Source: Isoptericola jiangsuensis
Lineage (GTDB): Bacteria > Actinomycetota > Actinomycetes > Actinomycetales > Cellulomonadaceae
NCBI RefSeq assembly: GCF_002563715.1
Contig: NZ_PDJJ01000001.1
Coordinates: 186,001 to 250,000 of the forward strand
Direction: 5' to 3'
Length of the DNA: 64,000 nt
Position 1 is the first letter of the stretch, and each line of letters begins with the position of its first letter. Below are positions 16,516 through 24,806 of the stretch, one piece after another. A program made the position numbers and the translations under genes. The notes under the pieces were generated by a model that did no database searches, was not told where the DNA came from, and saw nothing but the letters and a program-made list of their open reading frames with translations.

Positions 16516-17555
16516 TGGTCGCCTCCGGTCAGCTGGTCGTCGTAGCGGTCGTCGTACTCGGTGGACACGTCGAGCGGCTCGGCGATGAGGCCGAGCGCCG
16601 TGTAGACGTCGGCCTGCTCCTGCTGCTTCGCCACCACGTCGTCGTCGATCGGCACCCAGCCGGAGCCGCGACGCTCCTGCGCGGCGAGCGCGACGGGCTC
16701 CGGCAGGCCGGTGAGCTGCGACGTCGTCGCCGCCCAGTCGGCGGCGTGGTCCACCGTCCAGTCGTAGGAGCGGCCCAGGCGCGCCAGGTAGTCGCCGATG
16801 GCGTCGGCCTTCGCGGGGTCGGCCAGCGCCGCCTCCGTCGCGACGACGTACGAGTAGCCGGTGGTGAAGCCCTCCCCGTCGCCGATGGTCACGGCCCCGT
16901 TCGCCTTGAGCTGCTGGAGCGTGGGGTCGAGGGACGCGACCGCGTCGACGTCGCCCTTCGCGAGCGCCGCGGCGGCGTCCGGCAGCGGCAGCTCGACGGG
17001 GGTGATGTCGTCGTACGAGAGGCCCTCGGCCTCCAACGCCCGCACCACCGTGTACTGGAGGATCGTCGCGGGCTGCACGGCGACCTTCTTCCCGGCGAGG
17101 TCGGCCACCGACGCGATGCCGGAGCCCGGGTTCGCGACGATCTCGACGAACGACTCGCCCTCAGCCAGGGTGTCCTGCACCGCGACGACCTTGACCGGGA
17201 TGTCGCCGACCTGCGCGAAGATCGACGGCGTGTCGGCCATGACCGTCAGGTCGACGGCGCCCGACGGCACCGCCTCCATGAACGCCGGGCCGTTGCCGAA
17301 CAGGGAGTACTCGACCTCGTAGCCGAGGTCGTCGCCCTCGCCGGCGGAGTCGAGGAGCGTCTCCTGCGTGATGGCGGTGCCGAGCTCGCCGACCCGCAGG
17401 ACGACGTCGTCGCCCGCGGCGTCGGTGGCGGCGGAGTCGCCGCCGCAGGCGGCCAGGGCGAGGACGGCGGCGGACGTGGCGACGGCGGCGGCCGCGGCGC
17501 GTCCGGTGCGTGCGGGACGGGCGGGTGCGGGGCGGGACAGGCGTGTTCGGGGCAT
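16512..17555 (-). CDS. ssuA: Sulfonate/sulfate-ester ABC transporter substrate-binding lipoprotein
   Basis: A 347-residue periplasmic-type binding protein of the SsuA/TauA group. The lipobox LALAACGGD puts the lipidated Cys at 37. The mature part has the type II fold, with VDLTVMADTPSIFAQ and GKKVAVQPATILQYTVVRALEAEGL typical of sulfonate-binding proteins. It should deliver an organosulfur compound, here probably a sulfate ester given the attached sulfatase gene. Gene order is permease, ATPase, this protein, sulfatase. The 73 bases before its start hold no strong terminator. Confidence 0.92.
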   Translation of the reverse strand: MPRTRLSRPAPARPARTGRAAAAAVATSAAVLALAACGGDSAATDAAGDDVVLRVGELGTAITQETLLDSAGEGDDLGYEVEYSLFGNGPAFMEAVPSGAVDLTVMADTPSIFAQVGDIPVKVVAVQDTLAEGESFVEIVANPGSGIASVADLAGKKVAVQPATILQYTVVRALEAEGLSYDDITPVELPLPDAAAALAKGDVDAVASLDPTLQQLKANGAVTIGDGEGFTTGYSYVVATEAALADPAKADAIGDYLARLGRSYDWTVDHAADWAATTSQLTGLPEPVALAAQERRGSGWVPIDDDVVAKQQEQADVYTALGLIAEPLDVSTEYDDRYDDQLTGGDQ

Positions 17556-17628
17556 GACGGAGGAACCCTTCTCTCGGGCAGGACGTGTTGGTCGGGGTGG
17601 GGCGGGGGCCGCGGACGGCCGGCGGGGG

Positions 17629-18387
17629 CTAGTGGTCGTCGTCGCCCACGCCGAGCTCGGTGAGCAGGCGGGAGCGCAGGGCGGTGAACCCGGGGTCGGA
17701 GCGGCGGCCGGTCGTGGGCAGGTCGACCTGCTCGTCGAGGGAGAGCCGGCCGTCGGTGAGGACGATGACGCGGTCGGCGAGCAGCACGGCCTCGTCGACG
17801 TCGTGGGTGACGAGCAGGACGGCGGGCGAGTGCCGGGACACCAGCTCGCGCAGCAGGCGGTGCATGCGGATCCGGGTGAGGGCGTCGAGCGCGCCGAACG
17901 GTTCGTCCATGAGGAGCAGCTCGGGGTCGCGGGCCAGCGCGCGTGCCAGGGCGACGCGCTGCTGCTCGCCCCCGGACAGGGTCTTGGGCCACGCCCGTGC
18001 GTGGTCGGCGAGCCCGACCTCGGCGAGCAGCGCTTCGCCGCGGGCGCGGCCGGCGGCGTCCTTGAGCCCGAGCAGCACGTTGGGCAGCACGCGCGCCCAC
18101 GGCAGCAGCCGGGAGTCCTGGAACGCCACCGCGCGCCGGGTCGGGACGGCGAGGTGGCCGTCGTGCTCGGTGTCGAGCTGGGCGAGGATCCGCAGCATCG
18201 TCGACTTGCCGGAGCCGGACCGGCCCAGCAGGGCGACGAACTCGCCGCGCCGGATCTGGAGCGTGACGTCGTGCAGCACGCCGCGGCCGTCGAAGGTGCG
18301 GGCGACGCCGCGGGCGTCCACGACGACGGGTGCGTCGGTGCCGGGCGGGACGGTGGTGCTCAGCGTGCCTGCAGTCGGGGTGCCCAT
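17629..18387 (-). CDS. ssuB: Sulfonate/sulfate-ester ABC transporter ATPase
   Basis: A 252-residue ABC ATPase. Walker A is LLGRSGSGKST, the signature is LSGGEQQRVALARALA, and Walker B is LLLMDEPFGALD with the following His in VTHDVDEAV. The short Q-loop and small C-terminal tail match SsuB/TauB. I place the start at ATG 18387 (MGTPTAGTLS), which overlaps the permease gene by 28 bases; the frame continues upstream without family similarity. It energises uptake by the permease encoded just before it. Confidence 0.92.
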   Translation of the reverse strand: MGTPTAGTLSTTVPPGTDAPVVVDARGVARTFDGRGVLHDVTLQIRRGEFVALLGRSGSGKSTMLRILAQLDTEHDGHLAVPTRRAVAFQDSRLLPWARVLPNVLLGLKDAAGRARGEALLAEVGLADHARAWPKTLSGGEQQRVALARALARDPELLLMDEPFGALDALTRIRMHRLLRELVSRHSPAVLLVTHDVDEAVLLADRVIVLTDGRLSLDEQVDLPTTGRRSDPGFTALRSRLLTELGVGDDDH

Positions 18388-19268
18388 CCGAGCGCCTTCC
18401 TCTCGAGGGTGCGGACCAGGACGTCGGAGACGAGACCCAGCAGGGCGTAGACGACGAGGCCGACGATGATGACGTCGGTGCGGGCCACGGTGCGGGCCTG
18501 CGTCATGAGGTAGCCGATGCCGGCGGTCGCGTTGATCTGCTCGGCGACGACGAGGACGAGCCACGAGATCGACGTGGCGAACCGCAGGCCGGTGAGGAAC
18601 CCGGGCAGGGCGCCGGGCAGGACGACCCGCCGGACGAGCGCCCACCGGGACAGGTCGACGGTCTGCGCGAGCTCGACGAACCGGACGTCGACGGCGCGGA
18701 TCGCGGCGTGCGTGTTGATGTACACGGGGAACGTGACCGCGAGGGCGACCAGCAGGATCTTGGTGGGCTCGCCGATGCCGAACCACACGATGACGAGCGG
18801 CTGGAGCGCGAGAATCGGCATGGCGCGCAGCATCTGCACGTTGGAGTCGACCAGGAGCTCGCCGGTGCGGCTGAGGCCGGTGAACAGCGCGAGCAGGACG
18901 CCGACGGTGACGCCGATGACGAGGCCGGTGCCCGCGCGCCCGAGGGAGACGAGCAGGTTCTCGCCGAGGACGCCGGAGGAGACGAGGTCGGCGCCGGTGG
19001 CCAGGACGGTGCCGGGCGACGGCAGCAGGAGCGGGGACACCCACTCCAGGGCGGTGGCGACCCACCACAGCAGCAGGACGAGCAGGGGTCCGGCGACGCG
19101 GCCGGCGACGGCCCGGACGCGCCGCCCCCGGTCGGGGCGGCGCGGGGGCGTGGTGAACCGGTCGTCGACGCCGACGCGCAGGGACTCGTCAGGGGGGACC
19201 GCGCGGAGCGCGGACACCCGGGTGGGCGGGGTGCGGGTGCCGGCGGGGGTGCCGGGGGGTGCCGTCAT
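18360..19268 (-). CDS. ssuC: Sulfonate/sulfate-ester ABC transporter permease
   Basis: A 302-residue inner-membrane permease with about six helices and the BPD_transp_1 EAA-type loop at VDLSRWALVRRVVLPGALPGFLTGLRF (about residues 205-231). The SsuC/TauC similarity includes LRAMPILALQPLVIVWFGIGEPTKI. The first 60 residues form a Pro/Arg-rich cytoplasmic tail. It is the first gene of the four-gene organosulfur operon. Confidence 0.92.
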   Translation of the reverse strand: MTAPPGTPAGTRTPPTRVSALRAVPPDESLRVGVDDRFTTPPRRPDRGRRVRAVAGRVAGPLLVLLLWWVATALEWVSPLLLPSPGTVLATGADLVSSGVLGENLLVSLGRAGTGLVIGVTVGVLLALFTGLSRTGELLVDSNVQMLRAMPILALQPLVIVWFGIGEPTKILLVALAVTFPVYINTHAAIRAVDVRFVELAQTVDLSRWALVRRVVLPGALPGFLTGLRFATSISWLVLVVAEQINATAGIGYLMTQARTVARTDVIIVGLVVYALLGLVSDVLVRTLERKALGWAPRLQAR

Positions 19269-19295
19269 GGGTGGCCTCTCGCGGTGCTGCTCGGA

Positions 19296-19345
19296 CGTTC
19301 CCTAGTAGTCCGACCGTATCGATCGGAATTAAACACTACCAAGGG
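19296..19345 (-). promoter_or_regulatory. Probable promoter/operator region of the organosulfur operon
   Basis: This 50-base patch is strikingly AT-richer than its surroundings (GGAATTAAACACTACC on the plus strand) and lies directly upstream of ssuC on the minus strand. It contains CTAGTAG next to a near-palindromic CGATCG. I cannot assign -35/-10 boxes or a named regulator, but it is the only candidate for the operon's control site. Confidence 0.4.
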
Positions 19346-19379
19346 GGGTCCGGATCGCGAGACACCTGTCCGCGGCGCG

Positions 19380-19997
19380 TCACGCCATCGCGAACCGGCC
19401 CGGGACACCCGCCACGAGACGGGCGGGCGCCGCCCACCCGGACCTCCCCGGGCGGACGTCCTTGCCCGAGCAGTAGTCCGGCGGGTCCTGCACGGGCAGG
19501 GTCACGGCGCCTCCGTCGGGCACGCCGTAGAACGTCGCGACGAGCACCGTCGGCTCGTCGCCCGGGTTCCACGCCGTGTGGATCTTGTCCCCGGGGTCGA
19601 CGAACGCCTCGGACGTCGCGTACCGACGCTGCACGCAGTCCGTGGCCTGCTGGTACACCAGGTCGCCGCCGACGACCGACACCACGACGGGCCCCGGGTG
19701 GGTGTGCCACGGGAACCGCGCGCCGGGCTGCACGGTGAGGCGCGCGACCACCACGTTCCCGGCGTCACGCAGCCGGATGACGTCGCGACGCTCACCGGGC
19801 AGCCTGCGGTGGATCGTCACGCCGACCGCGTCGGGGAAGTCGGCGTGCGCCGACAGCACCTCGACCGCGACGGGCGGCGGGACGTCCTCGCCCACCGCCG
19901 GGCCCGCGACGGCGGTCCCGCCGACGAGGAGGGCGGAGGTGGCGAGCAGGGCGGCGTGCCGGCGGACGCGGTGCAGGGGGGTGGTCCGGGGTGTCAT
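19380..19997 (-). CDS. Secreted cupin-domain protein
   Basis: A 205-residue protein with a signal peptide (HAALLATSALLVGGTAVAGPAVG). It has one cupin barrel: PGARFPWHTHPGPVVVSVVGGDLVY carries the two metal-binding His of motif 1, and IHTAWNPGDEPTVLVATFYG includes the motif 2 His. The conserved Glu of motif 1 appears replaced in this alignment. A single Cys late in the chain (DYCSGKD) could pair with the Cys in TDCVQRR. Function is unknown; secreted cupins of this type are often dioxygenase-like or sugar-binding. It is divergent from the LuxR-type gene. Confidence 0.82.
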   Translation of the reverse strand: MTPRTTPLHRVRRHAALLATSALLVGGTAVAGPAVGEDVPPPVAVEVLSAHADFPDAVGVTIHRRLPGERRDVIRLRDAGNVVVARLTVQPGARFPWHTHPGPVVVSVVGGDLVYQQATDCVQRRYATSEAFVDPGDKIHTAWNPGDEPTVLVATFYGVPDGGAVTLPVQDPPDYCSGKDVRPGRSGWAAPARLVAGVPGRFAMA

Positions 19998-20171
19998 GGC
20001 GACTCCTTCGCCGGGGCCGGGTGGCTCCCGGCCGTCTTCCCCCAGCGTTCGTCGCGGCGTCCGTGCCGCCTATCCGACATCCGTCGTATCCGTGCCCGCG
20101 GACGGTGCACCCGGGAGCGTGCGCGCCCGACCGTGCCTACCGTGGTGCGCAGGCGGACCCGGGAGGACACC

Positions 20172-20981
20172 GTGACCCATGTCGACCCGACGAGCGACGA
20201 CCTGGCCGCGCTGCGCGACATCCTCGACCTGGCCGACGCCGGTCGGCACCACGCCTCGGTCCCGGTCGTCTTCGAGGTCCTGCGTCGCCTCGAGGTCCTG
20301 CTCCGTGCCGACGGGGTTGCCTTCCACGCCCTCGACGCGCGCGACTTCAGCTACCGGCACGTCCAGGAGGTCGACGTCGGCGCGGAGTACCTGGCCGGCG
20401 GGTCGGAGCTCGGCCCGGTCGACCCGGCGGCGGGCGACGGGTCCGAGGTGCTGCTCGACCACTGGTGGGCGTCGCCGTGCAGCCTGGTCGAACGGACCGG
20501 CGCCCCGGCCGTCACCAGCCTGCGCGAGCACTACGGGCAGCGTCGCTGGGCCGAGCACCCGGTGCACCGGGAGTACCTGACGGTCGACGACGAGATCATC
20601 CTCGGCTACCCGGACGGGCCCGGCCGGACGCTGCGGCTGCTCGCGCCGCGGTACGACGGCCCGCCGTTCGGCGACCGGGAGCGGACCATCTGCCGGCTGC
20701 TCCTGCCGCACCTGCGCGACCTACTGGCCGCCGTCGTGACCGACCCGTCCGCCCCCGCCCCGCCGCAGGGGCTCACCGGTCGGCAGGCGGAGATCCTGCG
20801 GCTCGTCGCGCTCGGGATGTCGAACCGGGACGTCGCGGTGGCTCTCGGCATCTCGCCGACGACGGTGCGGACCCACCTGGAGCACGCGTTCGAACGCCTC
20901 GGGGTCACGACCCGCACCGCGGCCGTGACGGTGGCGTTCGCGGGTCAGGGACAGACGGCGCCGGTGCCCGCCGGGCGGTGA
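20172..20981 (+). CDS. LuxR-family transcriptional regulator
   Basis: A 269-residue regulator. The C-terminus has a LuxR helix-turn-helix, LTGRQAEILRLVALGMSNRDVAVALGISPTTVRTHLEHAFERLGV (about residues 201-245). The N-terminal 190 residues resemble a GAF-like sensor (VVFEVLRRLEVLLRADGVAFHALDARDF), with no receiver Asp or ATPase motif. GTG 20172 follows GGGAGG by 5 bases; the frame is open far upstream but that part is antisense to the ssu genes. It is divergent from the cupin gene. The signal is unknown. Confidence 0.88.
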   Translation: MTHVDPTSDDLAALRDILDLADAGRHHASVPVVFEVLRRLEVLLRADGVAFHALDARDFSYRHVQEVDVGAEYLAGGSELGPVDPAAGDGSEVLLDHWWASPCSLVERTGAPAVTSLREHYGQRRWAEHPVHREYLTVDDEIILGYPDGPGRTLRLLAPRYDGPPFGDRERTICRLLLPHLRDLLAAVVTDPSAPAPPQGLTGRQAEILRLVALGMSNRDVAVALGISPTTVRTHLEHAFERLGVTTRTAAVTVAFAGQGQTAPVPAGR

Positions 20982-20983
20982 GG

Positions 20984-21004
20984 GCCGGACCCGAGCGGTC
21001 CGGC
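20984..21004. terminator. Hairpin between luxR-type gene and arfB
   Basis: GCCGGACC (20984-20991) and GGTCCGGC (20997-21004) form a perfect 8-bp stem with a 5-base loop between two convergent genes. Confidence 0.6.
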
Positions 21005-21026
21005 GAGCCGGCGGGGGGAGGCGCCG

Positions 21027-21473
21027 TCAGTCGTCGCGCGAGGGGCGCGACGAGCGCAGGCGCTTGGTGGTGGACCGCTGCTTCTTGGTGGTCAGGCGGC
21101 GCTCCTGCGAGCCGCGGGTGCGGCGGGTGGGGCGCCGGGCCGGGGCGGGCGGCGCCACGGCGTCGGCGACGAGCGCGGCGAGGCGGTGCGCGGCGGCGTC
21201 GCGGTTGCGCCGCTGCTCGCGGTGCTCGGCGGCGGTGACGGTGAGGACGCCGTCGACGAGGCGGTGCCCGAGACGCCCGGTGAGCCGGTCGCGCTGGACG
21301 TCGCTCAGGACGGCGGAGCGGCCCGCGTCCCACGACAGCTCGACCCGGGAGTCCGTGGTGTTGACGCCCTGCCCGCCCGGGCCGGAGGACCGGGAGAACC
21401 GTTCGGTGAGCTCGGCCCGGGGGATCGTCAGCGTGGGGCCGACGACGAGTCCGGGGCGGGCGGGGGCGGGCAT
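21027..21473 (-). CDS. arfB: Alternative ribosome-rescue factor / peptidyl-tRNA hydrolase ArfB
   Basis: A 148-residue ICT1/YaeJ-type protein that enters stalled ribosomes lacking a stop codon and hydrolyses the peptidyl-tRNA. The catalytic GGQ lies in RFSRSSGPGGQGVNTTDSRVEL (about residues 24-45). The C-terminal tail (RRPTRRTRGSQERRLTTKKQRSTTKRLRSSRPSRDD) is very basic, as needed to lie in the mRNA channel. I use ATG 21473 (MPAPARPG); a longer start at 21509 is possible but adds an unrelated tail. Confidence 0.93.
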   Translation of the reverse strand: MPAPARPGLVVGPTLTIPRAELTERFSRSSGPGGQGVNTTDSRVELSWDAGRSAVLSDVQRDRLTGRLGHRLVDGVLTVTAAEHREQRRNRDAAAHRLAALVADAVAPPAPARRPTRRTRGSQERRLTTKKQRSTTKRLRSSRPSRDD

Positions 21474-21543
21474 GCCCCCATGGTGCCCCGGGCGGCGCCC
21501 GCCCGTCACGGAGATTGCGGGCGGGCGCCGTGGCGGGCCGCCG

Positions 21544-22554
21544 TCAGACGCGGACGACCATCTTGCCGATGTTGGCGCCGCGCATCATGTCGAGGAACGC
21601 CTGCGGGGCGTTCTCGATGCCGTCGACGACCGTCTCGTCCCAGCTGATCTTCCCGGCGGCGAACCACTCGGTCATGCGGGACTGGAACTCGGCGCCCAGG
21701 TGCAGGTAGCTCGGCAGGGTGAAGCCCTGGATGGTGAGGCCGCGCGTCACGACGTTCGCCAGGTTGTCGGGGCCGGGCGTGCGGGAGGTGTCGTTGTACT
21801 GCGCGATGGCGCCGCACAGGGCGAGGCGTCCGCCGTCGTTCATGCGGTCCAGGGCTGCCTCGAGGTGGTCGCCGCCGACGTTGTCGAAGAACACGTCGAC
21901 GCCGTCGGGCGTGAGCGCGCGCAGCTGCTCGCGGACGGGGCCGTCCTTGTAGTTGAGCGCCGCGTCGTACCCGTACTTCTCCGTGAGGAGGGCGACCTTC
22001 TCGGGGGTGCCGGCGGACCCGACGACGCGGGACGCGCCGAGCAGGCGGGCGATCTGCCCGACGGCGGTGCCGACGGCCCCCGCGGCGCCCGAGACGAACA
22101 CGGTGTCGCCCTCGCGCAGCCCGGCGATCGCGGTGAGGCCGACGTACGCGGTCAGGCCCGTCATGCCGAGGACGCCGAGCCGCAACGACAGGGGCGCGCC
22201 GGGGATCTCGGGCACGACCTGGAACCCCTTCGCGTCCTCCTGGACGACGTCCCGCCAGCCGAACTGGTGCAGCACGACGGCGCCGACGGGGACGTCGTCG
22301 GAGGCCGACTCGACGACGCGGCCGATCGCGCCGCCCGTCATCGTCTCGCCCAGCGCGTAGGGCGGGGTGTAGCTGCGGACGTCGTTCATGCGCCCGCGCA
22401 TGTACGGGTCGACGGAGACGAACTCGTTGACGACGCGCACCTGGCCGGGGGCGAGGTCGCCGTAGGCGACCTGGACGGTGCGGAAGGTGTCGGCCGTCGG
22501 CCAGCCGGTGGGGCGGGCGGCGAGCTGGACCTGGGTGGAGACGACGTCGGACAT
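21544..22554 (-). CDS. NADP-dependent MDR oxidoreductase (CurA/leukotriene B4 dehydrogenase-like)
   Basis: A 336-residue zinc-free medium-chain reductase. VDPYMRGRMNDVRSYTPPY near residues 48-66 and the nucleotide-binding VFVSGAAGAVGTAVGQIARLLGA (about 148-170) are typical of enzymes that reduce alpha,beta-unsaturated ketones with NADPH. It keeps the YGYDAALNYK block and FFDNVGGDHLEAALDRM. Catalytic zinc Cys residues are absent, as expected. It is followed downstream (22580 side is upstream) by no other gene in the unit: DUF1304 precedes it by 25 bases, and both lie opposite a TetR gene across a large palindrome, so repression by that TetR is likely. Confidence 0.93.
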   Translation of the reverse strand: MSDVVSTQVQLAARPTGWPTADTFRTVQVAYGDLAPGQVRVVNEFVSVDPYMRGRMNDVRSYTPPYALGETMTGGAIGRVVESASDDVPVGAVVLHQFGWRDVVQEDAKGFQVVPEIPGAPLSLRLGVLGMTGLTAYVGLTAIAGLREGDTVFVSGAAGAVGTAVGQIARLLGASRVVGSAGTPEKVALLTEKYGYDAALNYKDGPVREQLRALTPDGVDVFFDNVGGDHLEAALDRMNDGGRLALCGAIAQYNDTSRTPGPDNLANVVTRGLTIQGFTLPSYLHLGAEFQSRMTEWFAAGKISWDETVVDGIENAPQAFLDMMRGANIGKMVVRV

Positions 22555-22579
22555 GGGACCTGCTTCCGTGGTGCGGGGC

Positions 22580-22963
22580 TTACAGCGTGAGGCCGACGGC
22601 GAGGGCGACGACGGCGAGCAGCGGCAGGGTGCCCTGCTTGACGGCGGCGCCCCGCTTGTCGGGGGAGGAGAGCAGCAGCACTGCGGCGGCCGCCAGCATC
22701 GAGCCGGTGCCGGCGAGGACGAGGGCGTGGCCCGCGGCGTCGGAGCCGGCGGTGACGAGCACGATGCCGACGCCGGTGACGATCGCGAGGAACAGGTTGT
22801 AGAAGCCCTGGTTGAACGCCATCTCGCGGGTCGCGGCGGCCTCGGCCTCGGTGGTGCCGAAGACGGCGCGGGCCCGCGTGGTCCACACGACGGACTCGAG
22901 CCAGAAGATGTAGACGTGCAGCCCGGCGGCGAGGCCCGCCAGGACGAGTCCGGCGACGATCAT
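22580..22963 (-). CDS. DUF1304 family membrane protein
   Basis: A 127-residue protein with four hydrophobic helices. The first carries LAGLAAGLHVYIFWLESVVWTT, and AFNQGFYNLFLAIVTGVGIVL follows, both conserved features of DUF1304. Members are small inner-membrane proteins of unknown role, often next to TetR/MarR regulators and oxidoreductases in stress operons, as here. I start at ATG 22963; a longer reading from 23017 would run into the palindromic operator. It is the first gene of a two-gene unit with the MDR oxidoreductase. Confidence 0.88.
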   Translation of the reverse strand: MIVAGLVLAGLAAGLHVYIFWLESVVWTTRARAVFGTTEAEAAATREMAFNQGFYNLFLAIVTGVGIVLVTAGSDAAGHALVLAGTGSMLAAAAVLLLSSPDKRGAAVKQGTLPLLAVVALAVGLTL

Positions 22964-23000
22964 CGGTGCTCCCTGTGCTGCGGCGGTCGCGTCGCAGTAT

Positions 23001-23042
23001 TGCAACGCTCGTTCCACAAACTATACTGGAACGACCGTTGCA
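23001..23042. promoter_or_regulatory. 42-bp palindromic TetR operator with overlapping divergent promoters
   Basis: Two 16-base arms (23001-23016 and 23027-23042) are complementary at 15 positions around a 10-base AT-rich centre. Each arm holds two half-sites: an outer TGCAACG and an inner GTTCCA. The centre contains CTATACT, a good -10 box on the plus strand, and its complement gives TATAG on the minus strand. A bound TetR dimer or two dimers would block both the tetR and the DUF1304-oxidoreductase promoters. Confidence 0.85.
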
Positions 23043-23059
23043 GCAACTGGGGGTTCGAG

Positions 23060-23656
23060 ATGGGCAGGGCGCAGACCTTCGACACCGACCGCGTCGTACG
23101 CGCCGCGCTCGGGGTGTTCTGGCGCTCCGGCTACGAGGCCGCGTCCGTCCCCGCCCTCGAGGAGGCCACCGGCCTCAACCGGTCCAGCATCTACCACGCC
23201 TTCGGCTCCAAGCGCGGCCTCTTCGACGCCGCCGTCCAGGCCTACCTCGACGACGTCGTCCGCCCCCGGCTGCGGACGCTCACCGACGACACGGTCGACC
23301 ACCCGGACCCCGACGCCGTCGTGCGGTACTTCACCGGGCTGCGCGCGGCGCTCGCGGCCACCGGCGAGATCCAGGCCGACAGCGGGTGCCTGCTCGTCAA
23401 CGCCTCCGGCGCCCCCATCGCCCGCGACCCCGCCGTCCGCCGGGTCGTCGCGGACTACCGCGCCGAGCTCCGCGCCGCCCTCGGCCGCGGCGTCGACGCC
23501 CGGTACCCCGGTCGTCCGGCGGCCGAGCGCGACCGGCTCGCCGACCTCTGCACCGCCCTCGTCGTCAGCGCCTTCGCCCTCGTGCGCGTCGACCCCGACA
23601 GCGCGACAGGCGCGCTCGACGGCGCGCTGGAGCTGCTGGGCGCCGGCGGGCACTGA
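23060..23656 (+). CDS. TetR-family repressor
   Basis: A 198-residue TetR protein. The helix-turn-helix is SVPALEEATGLNRSSIYHAFGSK (residues 29-51). The ligand-binding half has the TetR_C-like block SGCLLVNASGAPIARDPAVRR seen in regulators of the YcdC/AcuR kind. ATG 23060 lies 17 bases after the palindromic operator, so autorepression is expected. The divergent genes encode DUF1304 and an enone reductase-like enzyme, so the inducer may be a reactive electrophile. This is inference. Confidence 0.92.
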   Translation: MGRAQTFDTDRVVRAALGVFWRSGYEAASVPALEEATGLNRSSIYHAFGSKRGLFDAAVQAYLDDVVRPRLRTLTDDTVDHPDPDAVVRYFTGLRAALAATGEIQADSGCLLVNASGAPIARDPAVRRVVADYRAELRAALGRGVDARYPGRPAAERDRLADLCTALVVSAFALVRVDPDSATGALDGALELLGAGGH

Positions 23657-23719
23657 TCGATCCTCGCCGCTCGCGCGACCGCGCCGACCTGGAGGTGGCG
23701 ACGTCCGGCCGGGGCCCGG

Positions 23720-23748
23720 CGAGCCGTCGTGCACCGGTCGACGGCTCG
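23720..23748. terminator. Hairpin between tetR and modC
   Basis: CGAGCCGTCG (23720-23729) and CGACGGCTCG (23739-23748) form a perfect 10-bp stem with a 9-base loop between convergent genes. Confidence 0.65.
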
Positions 23749-23753
23749 GGTCG

Positions 23754-24806
23754 TCATGCCGGGTAGACGTCGACCTCCGCGGCCTTGACGGAGAACCAGA
23801 CGTCCACGCCGGGGGCGAGGCCGAGCTCGGCGACGGCCCGCGGCGTGACGTCCGCGGCGACGAGGTCCCCGCGGACCCGCAGCAGGTCGCCGTGCGGCTC
23901 CACCGTGCGGACCGTGCCGGGCAGCAGGTTGCGCGGCGATCCGGGCACGGGGGCGAGGAACACCGCCACCGCGGCCGGGCGGAACGCGGCCACCGCCGCC
24001 GCGCCGACGGGCACCCCCGGGTCGTGGTGACCGTGCACCACCGCGCCGACGTCGGTGCGCACCCCGTCACCCGTCCACAGCCCCGTCAACAGGTTCAGGC
24101 CCGCCAGGGACGCCGCGAACGTGCTGCGCGGCCGACCGAGCACCTGAGCCGTCGGACCCTGCTCGACGACCCGGCCGTCGTCCACGACCGCCACCCGGTC
24201 GGCGAGCAGCAGCGCGTCGAGCACGTCGTGCGTGACCACGACCGCCGTCTGGTCGGCCAGGACGTGCCGCAGGGTCTGTCGCAGCGCGGGCGCGACGTCC
24301 ACGTCGAGCGCCGCCATCGGCTCGTCCAGCAGCAGCAGCCGGGGCCGCGCCGCCAGCGCGCGGGCCACCGCGACCCGCTGCGCCTGCCCGCCCGACAACG
24401 CCCCCGGCCGGCGCGCCGCCAGCTCGGCGACCCCGACCCGGTCCAGCCACCCGGCGGCCCGGACCGCCGCCTCCCGGCGCCCGGCGCCCTGCGCCCGCGG
24501 GCCGAACGCCACGTTGTCCACCACGCTCAGGTGCGGGAACAGCAGCGGCTCCTGCGCGAGCAGCGCCACCTGCCGGTCGTGCGGCGCCACCCACGCGCGG
24601 GTCCGCCCCGCCTCGACGTGCGCGAGCGTCCGTCCGTCGAGCGCGACGACGCCGTCGTCCGGCCGCAGCGTCCCCGCCACCAGGCCCAGCGCCGTCGACT
24701 TCCCCGCACCGTTCGGTCCCAGCAGCGCCAGGGTCTCGCCGTCCGCGACCTCCAGCGCGACCTCCACGCCACGGGCGGCGAGCCGCGCCTCCATCGTCAG
24801 CGTCAT
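23754..24806 (-). CDS. modC: Molybdate ABC transporter ATPase
   Basis: A 350-residue ABC ATPase with a C-terminal TOBE domain. Walker A is [11 protein letters not shown], the signature [16 protein letters not shown], and Walker [13 protein letters not shown]. Residues about 285-350 form the molybdate-binding TOBE ([20 protein letters not shown] and [20 protein letters not shown]). It powers uptake of molybdate for molybdenum enzymes. ATG 24806 overlaps the modB stop by 4 bases. The extended reading frame upstream to 25472 is an antisense-like shadow of modB. Confidence 0.94.
   Translation of the reverse strand: MTLTMEARLAARGVEVALEVADGETLALLGPNGAGKSTALGLVAGTLRPDDGVVALDGRTLAHVEAGRTRAWVAPHDRQVALLAQEPLLFPHLSVVDNVAFGPRAQGAGRREAAVRAAGWLDRVGVAELAARRPGALSGGQAQRVAVARALAARPRLLLLDEPMAALDVDVAPALRQTLRHVLADQTAVVVTHDVLDALLLADRVAVVDDGRVVEQGPTAQVLGRPRSTFAASLAGLNLLTGLWTGDGVRTDVGAVVHGHHDPGVPVGAAAVAAFRPAAVAVFLAPVPGSPRNLLPGTVRTVEPHGDLLRVRGDLVAADVTPRAVAELGLAPGVDVWFSVKAAEVDVYPA

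Noticed and set aside
18330-20981. An 883-codon plus-strand frame ending in a LuxR domain
   Set aside because: Only the part from GTG 20172 is protein-like; the rest is antisense to ssuC and the cupin gene. It is not a giant regulator.
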